A stretch of DNA of 64,000 nt from Solibacillus sp. FSL K6-1523 (GCF_038005225.1 NZ_JBBOSU010000001.1:1600001-1664000), one strand, 5' to 3'. Positions 18,544 to 28,139 are shown, counted from the first letter of the stretch. The notes: a model not told the origin generated them from the letters alone. Translations and numbers: made by a program.

Positions 18544-19170
18544 ATGAAATACTTTATGTTAGTTAATGATGAAGCGACTTCTCCGATTTATTTAGATGGG
18601 GTTTTACACGAAAATTTTACTGAAAAGAAATACGATGAAGGAATGAGCTATAAATGGAATCGACCATTTATTGAACAAATAGATTTCCCGAAAGAACTGT
18701 GGTTAATAACGAGAAGCAAAGTTCAATTTGACTACTATGAAAACTTTTTTGGTCATGTAGTCTCCGAGAAGTTTTTATCCTTAATGAATCAAGTAGATGT
18801 ATTGGAGGATTTTATTATAGCTAATTTGCAAGTTGTAAGTACAAAAGGTAAACCAAAAGTAAAAGATTTATTTTACTTTTTTAAATGTATCAAAAGGCAT
18901 TCATTAGTTGATTATGATAAATCTGCGTATCTTACAAGAGAAGTTCCAAATAACGCAAAAGTAAAAGTTGGTGGAAGTTTCGTTGATAAGTATACAAAGT
19001 TAGTGTTAAGAGAAACTGATTTAGATTTATTTCAATTAAGCGATTTGAAACTGAGTAGATATCTGTTTTGTTCAGAGAGATTCAAATCATTATGTGAAAA
19101 GGATGACCTTAAAGGGGTTCAATATATTGATTTAGAGTTAGTGCCTGACTATTTACAATCTAGAACGTAA
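18544..19170 (+). CDS. Imm43-like immunity protein (paralog of 4,356)
   Basis: This 208-residue protein is closely similar to that at 4,356: LWLITRSKVQFDYYENFFGH, STKGKPKVKDLFYFF, LVDYDKSAYLTREVPN, FCSERF and a final KGVQYIDLELV. The Imm43/Imm11 assignment rests on the SE.F......LKG...I.L end and the overall size. ATG 18,544 follows GGGG with the spacing used by the paralog; the upstream ATG 18,496 would read through the YD-scar junction. Its toxin has been deleted. Confidence 0.6.
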   Translation: MKYFMLVNDEATSPIYLDGVLHENFTEKKYDEGMSYKWNRPFIEQIDFPKELWLITRSKVQFDYYENFFGHVVSEKFLSLMNQVDVLEDFIIANLQVVSTKGKPKVKDLFYFFKCIKRHSLVDYDKSAYLTREVPNNAKVKVGGSFVDKYTKLVLRETDLDLFQLSDLKLSRYLFCSERFKSLCEKDDLKGVQYIDLELVPDYLQSRT

Positions 19171-19327
19171 TAAATGAATTTCATATAAATAACAAGATAT
19201 GTTTTATAAGTTTAAGCATGTATATTTTCTCTTATTAATTAATTTAATAGGTAGGTAAGGAAGTAATTACAAATTAGCGTGGAGCCCCTACACGCATGAT
19301 TCAGATTAAACATGTAGAGCAATGTAA

Positions 19328-19387
19328 AAAAAGAGTAGCCTAACTCCTTTAATAAATGGATGTAATGCTACTCTTTCATTTTTTTAT
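19328..19387 (+). terminator. Rho-independent terminator
   Basis: AAAGAGTAGC pairs with GCTACTCTTT around a 27-base loop, followed by a run of T. It ends the 18,544 transcript. Confidence 0.7.
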
Positions 19388-19429
19388 GTAATACAAACCT
19401 TTATTTACTTTGTTTCAAAAGTTACTTTC

Positions 19430-20016
19430 AACTATGACTCGTTAGTTAGACGGGTAGAGAAGTGTTCTAACGAAATAACCATGCAATTTGTGTGGTGAAA
19501 AGAAATATTCTATTCCATTCCGTTATCAAGGGCAGTATGAAGATGCGGAAATTTGATTGTATTATAACCGATTCCGATATTATGACCCAGAGCAAGGTAA
19601 TTTAGGCTGATAGACCCGATTGGACTTGCGGGTGGGAATCCCACTTTGTATGGCTATGTAAAAGATCCAAACAGAATGATCGATCCTTTTGGATTAAAAG
19701 AATGTGAGATTAACAAGCCAGATTGGAGCAGAACAAGGCATGATGGTTACACTACTCAACAGCATGTAGAACTACATAACGTTGATGATATAACTAAACC
19801 GAAGCATGGCGTATTTACGGATGATGGTTTTAATGATGCTTGGACAAAAAAGAAACCCCTGTTACTCAACCGAACGGGAATGATAAATATGTAATTCCTT
19901 CTCCAGAAGCTGGATTAGAAGGTGGGTCTAGAGGATTAGGTGATATTTTAAATAACGTTACGATTATTACAGAAGGTGGAACAAATAAAATTGTAACCGC
20001 ATTTCCTTCAAGATAA
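19430..20016 (+). pseudogene. Rhs core remnant with RNase-like toxin tip, frameshifted
   Basis: Core pieces (FRYQGQYEDAEI, NRFRYYDPEQG, DPIGLAGGNPTLYGYVKDP, IDPFGL) are readable with stops near 19,553 and 19,610. The tip reads CEINKPDWSRTRHDGYTTQQ, HVELHNVDDITKPKHGVF and, after a frameshift near 19,860, SPEAGLEGGSRGL and NKIVTAFPSR. An upstream histidine followed by a final TAFP strand resembles small BECR-fold RNase toxins, which is inference. The toxin stop at 20,016 is six bases before the immunity ATG. Confidence 0.6.
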
Positions 20017-20022
20017 CTAACG

Positions 20023-20280
20023 ATGAAAGAAGAGAGTAAAATTATAATAGAATATAAAGTGGATTGGTGCCCATTGTGTGATCAAGGCTGGGTCATAATT
20101 GTAAAAGATATTCAAACATCAAATCTGTATTTGTGTTGTAAAGAATGTGAGACTGAATGGAAAAATCCAAATAAAATAACACAGGAACAATGTTTGCCAT
20201 TTAACACATATGCAAAATATGATTATCCAACTGAAGATGAGGTGATTAGTTATGGCTGGGCTGAATTTATTAATACCTAA
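20023..20280 (+). CDS. Small cysteine-pair (zinc-ribbon-like) immunity protein
   Basis: This 85-residue protein carries WCPLCDQGW at residues 15-23 and LCCKECETEW at about 43-52, two cysteine pairs able to hold one metal ion, followed by a short C-terminal part ending GWAEFIN. There is no strong ribosome binding site, so translation was probably coupled to the toxin ending six bases upstream. It should be the immunity partner of that RNase-like tip. The family name is unknown to me. Confidence 0.6.
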   Translation: MKEESKIIIEYKVDWCPLCDQGWVIIVKDIQTSNLYLCCKECETEWKNPNKITQEQCLPFNTYAKYDYPTEDEVISYGWAEFINT

Positions 20281-20420
20281 AGGTGTAAGGGAAATTTTAG
20301 TGAGTAGTATTCGATGAACTTCGAATAACGATTGGTAATCAACGGAAATATCCATAGGAAATATAATTTTAGGTTATCAGCTGCACGGACTTTGAAAACT
20401 GATGAATCGGTAAATTGTGC

Positions 20421-20466
20421 AAAAAAGCCGTTCATCTGGAATTTTTTCCGGATAAACGGCTTTTTG
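20421..20466. terminator. Strong bidirectional terminator
   Basis: AAAAAAGCCGTT pairs with AACGGCTTTTT around CATCTGGAATTTTTTCCGGAT, which itself folds. A-rich left and T-rich right arms fit termination on both strands. Confidence 0.75.
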
Positions 20467-20539
20467 TTGTGCGTACCGAAAAGGTGTGTTTTTTTACATT
20501 TCGTGCTTACTGTCTTTTCATTGGATGTAAGTAGCTGTG

Positions 20540-21492
20540 AACAGTGGCAGCCATGCAGTACAATGAACTTAGTCAAGAAATCGAGCGAATCTTACCAGGA
20601 AATGTCATCGGAAAATGGCAGTATGATGCGACAGGTAGACCAACAAAGCATCGAATAAGTGCTAGTTTTCTCGGCAGTATCCCAAGTGTTGGAGATATAG
20701 CGAAGAAAGCAGTTAAGTCCACAGCAAAGAAAGCCAAAAAAGCAGCGAGTTCCGCCAAAAAGAAAGGCAAGAAGAAGGCAAAAAAGGCGAAGAAAAAGCT
20801 CGAAAGGCCGCGAACAACCTGTCTAAAAGTAAACTAGTTAAGAATGTAAAAAAAGAGATAAAGTAGGTTGTAGCCACAGGTAAGCAGATACAAAAGAAAA
20901 TAGAAACCACCTACAAATAGGCAAAGAAAGAAGTAAAGGAAGCTAAGGAACGATTTAAAAAAGATATACTTGCTTTGAAACCAGCAAAGACCAAAAATTC
21001 ACCTCCTGCTAAAACGTATTCGGTCCATGATGGCGAACCTGAGACAAAGTTAAAGGGCATGCAAAGAGTATTGGGGGGACAAACCGAAAGTATGAGGGAA
21101 CTAGAAAACCTAAAGCGGCAGAACAATTTTTATATAGTTTGTTTGTTGAAGATTTTGTTATATTGGTTGACCCTAAAGCCACTAAGGGAGAGAAAGCAAT
21201 TGCTTTAATGGCCGTGTTTCCAATAAGTAAGCCATTTAAAGTAGTAGATGTAACTAAAGACACAGTAAAGGCCTATGATAAAGCAAAAATTAAAGAAGAT
21301 ATAAATGAAAGCAAAAAAGCAAGAGAAAGCTCAAATTTCAATAAATATAAAAATAAAGAACAAGAAGTTCTAGAAAACATAAAAAATTCGACAAAGAAAG
21401 TGGAGGACAAAGTGCAAGATTTCAAACAACTTGCAGAGTATGTTAAGAAACTTGATAAGGGTATATATAAAGGTGAAAATATTAAGGAATAA
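20540..21492 (+). pseudogene. Rhs YD remnant fused to a lysine-rich pretoxin region, tip lost
   Basis: It begins AMQYNELSQEIERILPGNVI and GRPTKHRIS, then switches to SASFLGSIPSVGDIAKKAVK and a long Lys/Ala tract (20,700-20,800) like a histone tail. After frameshifts near 20,810 and stops at about 20,863 and 20,919, a frame continues through AKTKNSPPAKTYSVHDGEPE, VEDFVILVDPKATKGEKAIA and FPISKPFKVVDVTKD, typical of a pretoxin linker (..DP.A...EK.IA..S..P..K). It ends at 21,492 without a recognisable toxin. Different architecture from the DPFGL copies. Confidence 0.6.
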
Positions 21493-21642
21493 AAAAACTT
21501 TCTTTAATGAATATCCTGACCTTAAAGGAAGTATTGTTTCATCATGCTATAGAACAACAAATGTTTAAATAATAACCTAATCTATACTCTCTTGAGGAAA
21601 TGCTTTAGAAAATTTGATGTTAAAAATAATAGGAGGGATAAA

Positions 21643-22248
21643 ATGAGAAAGAGGGGTTTTGATTTACCTCAAATGTATTTGGAAATGAATAAACTTGGAT
21701 GGTTAGACGTAAAAAATAGAAATTATTTATGGCTAAATGAAATAAAATGGAAAAGTCATTCCGAAGTGATGAATTATAAACATGAAGAAGGAGAAATAGA
21801 CTCGATTTTCCCTTTCGCAGTTACTGGGAGAGGAGACAAATGGGTTTGGAAAGATGAGTCCGATCGATTATTAGTTGCACTATGTTTTCATGATGATTAC
21901 GAGGGAGTTATATATGCAGAAAATTTGGAGGGTGCAATATTTAGGAATATATTAGAATATGTTTCAAGTGCACATTTTTATGTTGATGAAAAAAATGCAG
22001 AATTTTTTCAAATTGATATTGAAGAGTTAAGAAATTGTTTGATTGATTGGAGAAAAAAATTTCATCAGTGGTTTAAAGATGAATGGTTGGAAGAATTGGA
22101 CGATTTAGTTAAAATGGAGTTGAAAAATTGCGAAACACGGTATGGTAGTTATTTCGCATTACTTACTCCAGATGAGGCTAGTAGTAAAACTGAAAAATTT
22201 TTAGGTTTCGATAGAATTAATGAACCATTTAATTGGATCAATTTATAG
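21643..22248 (+). CDS. Probable immunity protein, family not recognised
   Basis: This 201-residue protein begins at ATG behind AGGAGGG with 7-base spacing. Segments such as IDSIFPFAVTGRGDKWVW, ALCFHDDYEGVIYAENLEGA and IFRNILEYVS look like a SUKH-related or similar alpha/beta immunity fold, but I do not assign a family. It has no signal peptide or membrane segment. It follows the lysine-rich pretoxin remnant, whose toxin tip has been lost, so its target is unknown. Confidence 0.55.
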   Translation: MRKRGFDLPQMYLEMNKLGWLDVKNRNYLWLNEIKWKSHSEVMNYKHEEGEIDSIFPFAVTGRGDKWVWKDESDRLLVALCFHDDYEGVIYAENLEGAIFRNILEYVSSAHFYVDEKNAEFFQIDIEELRNCLIDWRKKFHQWFKDEWLEELDDLVKMELKNCETRYGSYFALLTPDEASSKTEKFLGFDRINEPFNWINL

Positions 22249-22433
22249 TTTATGATAGTGTGACTAGATTAGTTGCAATTCTACGAGTATTTAGAAAAAG
22301 TAATTAACGAATTAATATCATAGTTTAGAATTGTTCTCTGCATATATACCAAATTTTTTAAAGAGACAACATTAGAAGTAAATTAAAAAAATCCAAATCA
22401 AAAATGTGAAAAACTTACTGATTTATCAATTTT

Positions 22434-22482
22434 GAAGGGCAATAAATCTAATTATACGGATTTTATTGTCCTTTTTCTTTTG
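22434..22482 (+). terminator. Rho-independent terminator
   Basis: AAGGGCAATAAA pairs with TTTTATTGTCCTT (with G-T pairs), followed by TTTCTTTT. It lies about 190 bases behind the gene at 21,643. Confidence 0.65.
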
Positions 22483-22529
22483 TATAAATAACCTAAAGTT
22501 TACTAATAGAGGAAAAAAAGAAGGGCCAT

Positions 22530-23257
22530 TATGACAATTTGAACACGCTAGTCTGGGCACATCTATCCGATGGAAACGCGGTTCGCTTACAGTATGACGT
22601 TTATGACGATGTGGTTCTTGCGAAAGACAATCATACACAAGTGTCCTTAGCCTACACTATTCTCGGCAGCTTGACCTCTCGTAAACAAGGTGGGAAGAAA
22701 GTTGAGTTCACCTATGATACCGAGGAGCAACTAACCGCTGTTATCAATGAAAAAGGCGAAACGTACCAGTTTGAACAGGATACGAAAGGGAACATCAGCC
22801 AAGAAATCGGATTTGATGAGCTGGCCAAAACGTATGAACGAAGGCTGGCAGGGCTAGTGCAGAAAATTCATCGCCCAGGTGAACGTTGTCAGTGTATGAG
22901 CATGACGGTATAGGAAATGTTATTCGTCCTGCTTATAATGGTATTAAATATGAGGAACTTTCTAGGGATTTATTAGAATGACATTGTTTAAATCCTAATA
23001 TAGCTGAAAATGGCGCAAGACTATGGGGAACAGCGCGATCTCAAATAAGTTTACCAGCTCATTCAGGTAGAGATGCAGTAAGAACACTTGGAAGTTATCA
23101 CGCAGGAAAACATATTCATAGTCTTCAAAACGAAAAATATATTTATCGTATTTTAAGGGATGAAGCAAAGAAAGGGTTAGATATAAGGAACGTTGTTTCA
23201 GATATAGGTAGAAGAATGGAAGATGGTAGTTGGAAAAATAGTGTGAAATGTCATTAG
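22530..23257 (+). pseudogene. Rhs YD remnant joined to an AHH/HNH-like toxin tip, nonsense codon
   Basis: YD-repeat sequence (LVWAHLSDGNAVRLQYDVYD, EEQLTAVINEKGETYQFEQD, LVQKIHRPGER) runs to 22,913. It changes frame and passes directly into a tip without any DPFGL core, so a recombination joined them. The tip has a TGA at 22,979 (LLE*HCLNPN, where W is expected) and then NGARLWGTARSQISLPAHSG, LGSYHAGKHIH and VVSDIGRRMEDGSW. The NG..LWG, H.GR and YH..KHIH spacing fits the AHH/HNH nuclease group. Confidence 0.6.
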
Positions 23258-23275
23258 TTTAAATGGAGGAGTAGA

Positions 23276-23917
23276 ATGAGATCAACAGTATTTGAAATTC
23301 GAAAAGAATTACTAGATAAGTGGAGTGAAGTAGAACAGAATATAGACAGTATGATTACGAAAAAGTTGTCAGAGATATCTTATTGGAAATATGCTTCGGA
23401 TGAATATTATACACATCTCCCTTATTTTCACGAGATAAATAAATTTAAAAAGGGGAGAATTTTAAAGAATATAACGGAAAATGAAAGGTTTAGTCAAAAA
23501 ATAATTCATTCTTTCGGATTTAATGAATTAGATCAACTAATTATTATGCAGTATCCGCAAGTTGATAATGATATAAAACTTGGTACAGGAACCCAAATAT
23601 ATAATATAAATTCAGATAAAAGTGTGAATACCTATGTAACAAGATGGTACCCGAAGAATAATTTCCCTGCGAAATTATTAGCTATTAGCGAATTTAAACC
23701 ATTAGATGAGCATAATTGGATAGATGTAGGTATTGGTGCGAACAAAAATTGGTCAGCAATGAACTATATTTATAATGATTTTAGAGGAATCGAAAAGGTA
23801 GTTTCTTGTAATTCGGATGTAGAGACACCATTGTGTTATGATTTTATCTTCGATAATGCAAAAAAATTAGAAAAAATCATGATTGGTGAAGTTGTATGGT
23901 GGAAAAGAAAGAAATAA
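23276..23917 (+). CDS. Probable immunity protein for the AHH-like tip
   Basis: This 213-residue protein starts at ATG after GGAGGAG, 18 bases behind the toxin stop. The N-terminal half is helical; the second half contains FGFNELDQLIIMQYPQVDND, FPAKLLAISEFKPLDEHNW and a final VVWWKRKK. I do not recognise the family. No signal peptide is present. Position and spacing make it the partner of the nuclease remnant upstream. Confidence 0.55.
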   Translation: MRSTVFEIRKELLDKWSEVEQNIDSMITKKLSEISYWKYASDEYYTHLPYFHEINKFKKGRILKNITENERFSQKIIHSFGFNELDQLIIMQYPQVDNDIKLGTGTQIYNINSDKSVNTYVTRWYPKNNFPAKLLAISEFKPLDEHNWIDVGIGANKNWSAMNYIYNDFRGIEKVVSCNSDVETPLCYDFIFDNAKKLEKIMIGEVVWWKRKK

Positions 23918-24401
23918 TATTAAAAAGTTAAAGAATATAACCCTAGAAAAGACGAGCATAAACTTTAGAATTTGTAGATTATGCACGTTTTTTGTTAAAA
24001 ATAAAATTGTTTTACCGCGTGTATTTATTATATAACCGTAATTGCCTAATACAACTCTCCTTCTAATGATGTTTGTGCTATGTGATAATCACAGTATATT
24101 CATTCGTTTGGAGGTTTTTCGTGACACAATCAGATTGAAAATCGATGTGACAAGAACGGATGCTGCTTTTCGAGCAAGGAATAGAAAAAATAGATTATTC
24201 AAATGCAAATTTGGGTTTTTATTTTTTTGATAGGTTTTAATGATAATTGAAGAAATGAAAATTATAATTTTGATGTAGCGAAGATGAATGTAGTCTTAAT
24301 GAAATAACGGATATTCTGGAAGTTAAAAGATCTTTAGAATTATCGCGAAAAAAGAAGTAATTTAGGGTATCAATTCTTGTACTAATTATTTACTTATGAA
24401 G
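23918..24401. other. Intergenic stretch, no gene seen
   Basis: No frame with a ribosome binding site. A hairpin-like pair around GACGAGCATAAAC and GATTATGCACGTTTTTTG at about 23,954-24,000 may end the 23,276 transcript. The remainder is AT-rich and unassigned. Confidence 0.4.
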
Positions 24402-24994
24402 AAGATTTAGACTTATCAAAGATATTAAAATTACAAAGTTTATTCGTTTTGTACAACAAAAAAATTAAAAACATTTTTGACTGTGTTAATTTAAAACGTT
24501 TAGTAATTCATCATTACAAAAAAAAGAATACAGACGAGTTTACTAAATTGAAAAAACTACAGATGTTAGAAATCTGGTCGTCTCCAATTCAAAATATAGA
24601 TGGATTAAAAGATTTAAAAGAAATAGAGCGCCTAGAATTACGATATCTGAGAAAATTAGAGTCAATTGACGGGATTAAAAACAACTCTTCGATTACAGAA
24701 TTAAGAATTCAAAACTGCAAGAAGATAACTGATTGGGAAGTTATCAGCACACTTCCGAACTTAAAGCATCTTAAGATTGATTCATGTGGGAAAATACCAA
24801 CATTAAAGTTTCTGGATAAACTAAAAAAGTTGGAAACGATATGGTTAGTATCAGATACTTTTATAGAAGATGGTGAACTATCTTGGTTAATGGATAAGGA
24901 AAGTTTAAAGGCATTTAATGTACCTATTGAAAATCACTATGATGTAACACTTGAACAAAAGAGTTTATTTAATGATTTTGGTATTAAAAACTAA
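24402..24994 (+). pseudogene. Leucine-rich-repeat protein, 5'-truncated, LRR copy 3
   Basis: The frame begins in mid-protein at EDLDLSKILKLQSLFVLYNK and aligns with residues about 98-293 of LRR copy 1 (KLDLSSLSKLQDLLVLYDK). It then follows that copy to the end: KRLVIHHYKKKN, MLEIWSSPIQNIDGLKDL, SWLMDKESLKAFNVPIENHY. Roughly 95 N-terminal residues are missing and no ribosome binding site is visible. It is the closest relative of copy 1. Confidence 0.7.
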
Positions 24995-25230
24995 TTTTTT
25001 GGGGGTTAATTGTCTCAAAAAGGTTTTTCATTTTTACTCGAAATCTTGTTGCAGAAAAGAGCTAATCTTTGGTAGCTATACTTGTAATAAATTTCAAATC
25101 AAAAGAGTAGTGTGCAAAATCCTTTAGCTGAATTGGTAATGTTACTTTTTCTTTTAAACAAGAGTAAGGGCCAAATATAACACACCTTCAACGATTTCAA
25201 TGAACATGAGACAATCATGAAAATGAATGA

Positions 25231-25539
25231 AGTTGGAGGTTTTTTTATGAAACAATAGACCCAGAAGACAGGCAAGAAAAATGGTATGTAGGCAAAGCGG
25301 ATGATTTGTATAGAAGATTGACAGATCACATGAGAAACTCTAAGTTAGAAGAGCATTTTATGGAAACTATCGGCGTAATAATCAATCCTGGGGGATCGTC
25401 AAGCGATTATTTTATACTTGAGGGTAAGTTGATTGAAAGATTTGGTGATGAACCTTTAGCAAATAGAATTGCAAGTCCAGGAAAATCACTTGTAAGTAAG
25501 AACGTTGTCCATAAAAATTTCATATACAAAGGAGAAACT
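25231..25539 (+). pseudogene. GIY-YIG nuclease toxin piece in frame with the LRR gene
   Basis: From a TGA at 25,228 the frame reads RFFYETIDPEDRQEKWYVGK, then ADDLYRRLTDHMRNSKLEEH, GGSSSDYFILEGKLIERFGD, PLANRIASPGKSL. The FYE..(10)..WYVGK pair, the YRRL arginine and the EGKLI glutamate are the GIY-YIG landmarks. No Rhs core or start signal precedes it. There is no stop before the LRR gene, so toxin piece and LRR protein form one continuous frame. Confidence 0.65.
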
Positions 25540-26439
25540 ATGTTAACTCAAGAGCAGGTATATTTGAATATTCATGAAAGAAAATATTATGACCGGCTTT
25601 ATAAATACTACAAGTATAATTTAGATGGCGAAGAATCACTTCAAAATGAAGATATAGAAATGTATTCAATCAATGGGCTTTCTCTATATGGTCAAGAAGA
25701 AATATTGGATTTAAGTAAGTTGAGCGATTTGTGTGGAGTAAAGGCAATTGCATTAAATAGGCATCACTATATTTCTGTTGATACACTTTCAAGGTTTCAT
25801 AAACTTGAGTATTTCCAGATGTTAAATTTGTGTGATGATTTAATTCCATTTAATAATTTTGAAAAGTTGTGGTATGCGGAAATAAATTACGATAAAAAAA
25901 CTTGTAATTTGATTTTCAATAATTTGCAACTAGAGCACCTTACTCTTCATAATTATAAAGAGAAACATCATAATGATTTGTCTAAATTAAAAAATATAAA
26001 GAGACTTAATCTAAATCAATTCAATCTGACGAACCTTGAGTTTATATCTCAATTACAAAGAATAGACTTTCTTGGTGTGTCTTATAATAGGAACTTAACT
26101 ACAATAAAAGATTTAGATAAAACAAATCTAAGGGGTCTTAGTATTGTGAACTGTAAGAAAATAATTGATTGGAAAATTATTTCTAATTTGAAGAAATTAG
26201 AGGAAATTTACTTAGTGGATTGTGGTGAGATTGAATCGGTATCATTCCTAAATGAGCTTCCAAATCTTAAAATGTTGATGATCACTGGTAATACGACAAT
26301 TAAGGATGGATTATTGAAAGATATTATTGAAAAAATAGGTCTTGAAAAAGCTAATATAACATTAAAAAAACATTATGATATAACTGAAGATGATTTGAAT
26401 CGGTTCAAGTTTGTTCAGTACACGGGTATACAGAATTAA
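25540..26439 (+). CDS. Leucine-rich-repeat protein, immunity-like, LRR copy 4
   Basis: This 299-residue protein has its own ATG 25,540 behind AAAGGAG at ideal spacing, although the frame upstream is open through a GIY-YIG domain. Repeats run from about residue 55: KLEYFQMLNLCDDLI, KRLNLNQFNLTNLEFI, LKMLMITGNTTIKDGL. It shares NYDKKTCNLIF and CKKIIDW with copy 2. The cytosolic LRR protein is the probable immunity partner of the GIY-YIG nuclease; the in-frame arrangement could come from loss of the toxin stop codon. Confidence 0.65.
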   Translation: MLTQEQVYLNIHERKYYDRLYKYYKYNLDGEESLQNEDIEMYSINGLSLYGQEEILDLSKLSDLCGVKAIALNRHHYISVDTLSRFHKLEYFQMLNLCDDLIPFNNFEKLWYAEINYDKKTCNLIFNNLQLEHLTLHNYKEKHHNDLSKLKNIKRLNLNQFNLTNLEFISQLQRIDFLGVSYNRNLTTIKDLDKTNLRGLSIVNCKKIIDWKIISNLKKLEEIYLVDCGEIESVSFLNELPNLKMLMITGNTTIKDGLLKDIIEKIGLEKANITLKKHYDITEDDLNRFKFVQYTGIQN

Positions 26440-26530
26440 GTAATTTCAATACAATAACTAGAATTATGAATGATTAAGGTCGAACAAAGAAATCACCCGT
26501 GGCTTTGATTGTAACTTTATACCTACATTG

Positions 26531-26582
26531 AAAGAATAGCATGAACCCATGGAATGTGGATTTATGTTACTCTTTCTTTAAA
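26531..26582 (+). terminator. Probable terminator
   Basis: AAAGAATAGCAT pairs imperfectly with ATGTTACTCTTT, followed by CTTT. It lies about 90 bases behind LRR copy 4. Confidence 0.45.
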
Positions 26583-26614
26583 CATCAAGATGATGGTGGA
26601 CAGCGCATGAGAAT

Positions 26615-27212
26615 GATGAAAAAGGTAATAAGGTTTGGTCAGCCGAGCTTGATATTTATGGGCGCGTGGAGGAATTTACAGGTGTGAAGGACCCCATTCC
26701 GTTTAGGTATCAAGGGCAGTATGAAGATGTAGAAAATTGGCTTGTATTACAACCGATTCCGATATTACGACCCAGAGCAAGGGATTTATACACAGATAGA
26801 CCCGATTGGATTTGCGGGTGGAAATTCTACGCTTTATGGATACATAAGTGATTCAAACAAATGGATAGACCCATTGGGACTTCGGGGAAATTTATATGAT
26901 ATTGTTGAATACGGGAAAAAAAGTGAAGGATTATTTAACCATCATAACATTATGGATGCATGGGCAAAAAATAATGTACCAGGGTATATTAGTCGTCTTT
27001 CTGCACAACCCACAATTCAGTTAACAAAAGAGTTGCGTGATGCAGGACATGCTTCTGAAAGGAAGTGGATGAAGGAAACATTCGGAAAGGTAAGGGGGAC
27101 TTGGAAGGAAATGACGCCGAGGCAAGCTCAAGAGTTATCAGAGTTAATGTTTGATGTAGCTAAAGTACCCAAGGAAGTGCGAGAAAAGTTTTACAAAGAA
27201 TATAATAAATAA
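26615..27212 (+). pseudogene. Rhs core remnant with intact-looking toxin tip (HHNIMDAWAKNN type)
   Basis: The core reads VWSAELDIYGRVEEFTG and FRYQGQYEDVE, then a one-base insertion near 26,730 shifts the frame. From 26,742 it is open: [26 protein letters not shown] and a tip GLFNHHNIMDAWAKNNVPGY, PTIQLTKELRDAGHASERKW, VRGTWKEMTPRQAQELSELM ending in EVREKFYKEYNK. This tip type (HHN.MD.WA, P.I.L....H) recurs at Rhs ends; I do not know its fold. The tip itself shows no break. Confidence 0.65.
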
Positions 27213-27262
27213 ATATATATATATACTAAATGTGGGGGAAATTTGAAAATAAAGGAGTAAAT

Positions 27263-27766
27263 ATGCGTATTATAGAGATTATTAAAAAAGTTGAGCGAGA
27301 TAGTAATTGCAAACTAGTGAAAAGGGCGACAGACTTCACAAGTGAATTAGCTTTACCAAAAGATTTAGCTTATTTTTTCAGCAATTATGACTCCCTAGAA
27401 ATGTTTTTAGATAAGCCTTATGGAATAAAAATAGTTTCTCCAAATGATTTTATCCCAACTAGTAAAAGGCTTTACCCAGAGGATGATGTTATTTGGGAAG
27501 AACTAGAAGGGGATGTTAGTAATGAGTGGTATCTTATTGCTGAGTCTGAACAAATAAACCAATACATTAGTATTGATATGAGCAAGTCCCATTTTGGTTA
27601 TTGCTATGATAGTTTTTTGGAAACTCATGCAACACCAGGGGATAGCCAGATTATTGCTAAAAGTTTTACGGAACTGTTAGAGCATTTATACTCTAGTAAA
27701 GGTGAAAATTGGTTTTGGTTGGCTGAAAACTTCGAATCGTATGGGGATGCTTATGATGGCAGGTAA
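27263..27766 (+). CDS. SMI1/KNR4 (SUKH)-family immunity protein
   Basis: This 167-residue protein shows SUKH features: an N-terminal helix, LALPKDLAYFFSNYD near residue 32, GIKIVSPNDFIP, WYLIAESEQINQYISIDMS and a final SFTELLEHLYSS helix. ATG 27,263 follows AAAGGAG; the longer frame from 27,230 has no ribosome binding site. SUKH proteins are general immunity folds against nuclease and other toxins. Its partner is the HHNIMDAWAKNN tip, 50 bases upstream. Confidence 0.75.
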   Translation: MRIIEIIKKVERDSNCKLVKRATDFTSELALPKDLAYFFSNYDSLEMFLDKPYGIKIVSPNDFIPTSKRLYPEDDVIWEELEGDVSNEWYLIAESEQINQYISIDMSKSHFGYCYDSFLETHATPGDSQIIAKSFTELLEHLYSSKGENWFWLAENFESYGDAYDGR

Positions 27767-27790
27767 AATATCACTATAAGTGGTATTTTA
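27764..27790 (+). terminator. Short hairpin at the end of the SUKH gene
   Basis: TAAAATATCAC pairs with GTGGTATTTTA around TATAA, directly overlapping the stop codon of the SUKH gene. Confidence 0.5.
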
Positions 27791-27928
27791 CCCAAGATTA
27801 GAATAGGTTAAATAACATTTATAGCATTAAGTGTTTGTTTGAAAAATTAAAACCAATTTCATCTCGTGTGTTTCCTTCCACTTTACATCAGAAACTATGA
27901 TTTTTTGAAAAGAGGATTTGTATTAAAA

Positions 27929-27980
27929 CGAAACGTCTAAAACCCTAATTATAAGAGGGTTTTAGACGTTTTATTTTTAA
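27929..27980 (+). terminator. Strong Rho-independent terminator
   Basis: AAACGTCTAAAACCCT pairs perfectly with AGGGTTTTAGACGTTT around a 9-base loop, followed by TATTTTT. Confidence 0.8.
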
Positions 27981-28139
27981 TAGACAGAGTAATTAATACC
28001 TGTGTTGTATATTTGCTTTTTATTTTCATCTGATACTTGACTTGAAAAGGAAAAATCCAGTGAGCTTGATATTAAAATGCTTATCGACCACAGGTAACTA
28101 TTGTATAATCAGCGGAGAAATTGTACAACCACCACCAAT

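Noticed and set aside
24042-24230. A 62-codon + strand frame in the gap before LRR copy 3
   Set aside because: No ribosome binding site, odd composition and no similarity to anything else in the array.
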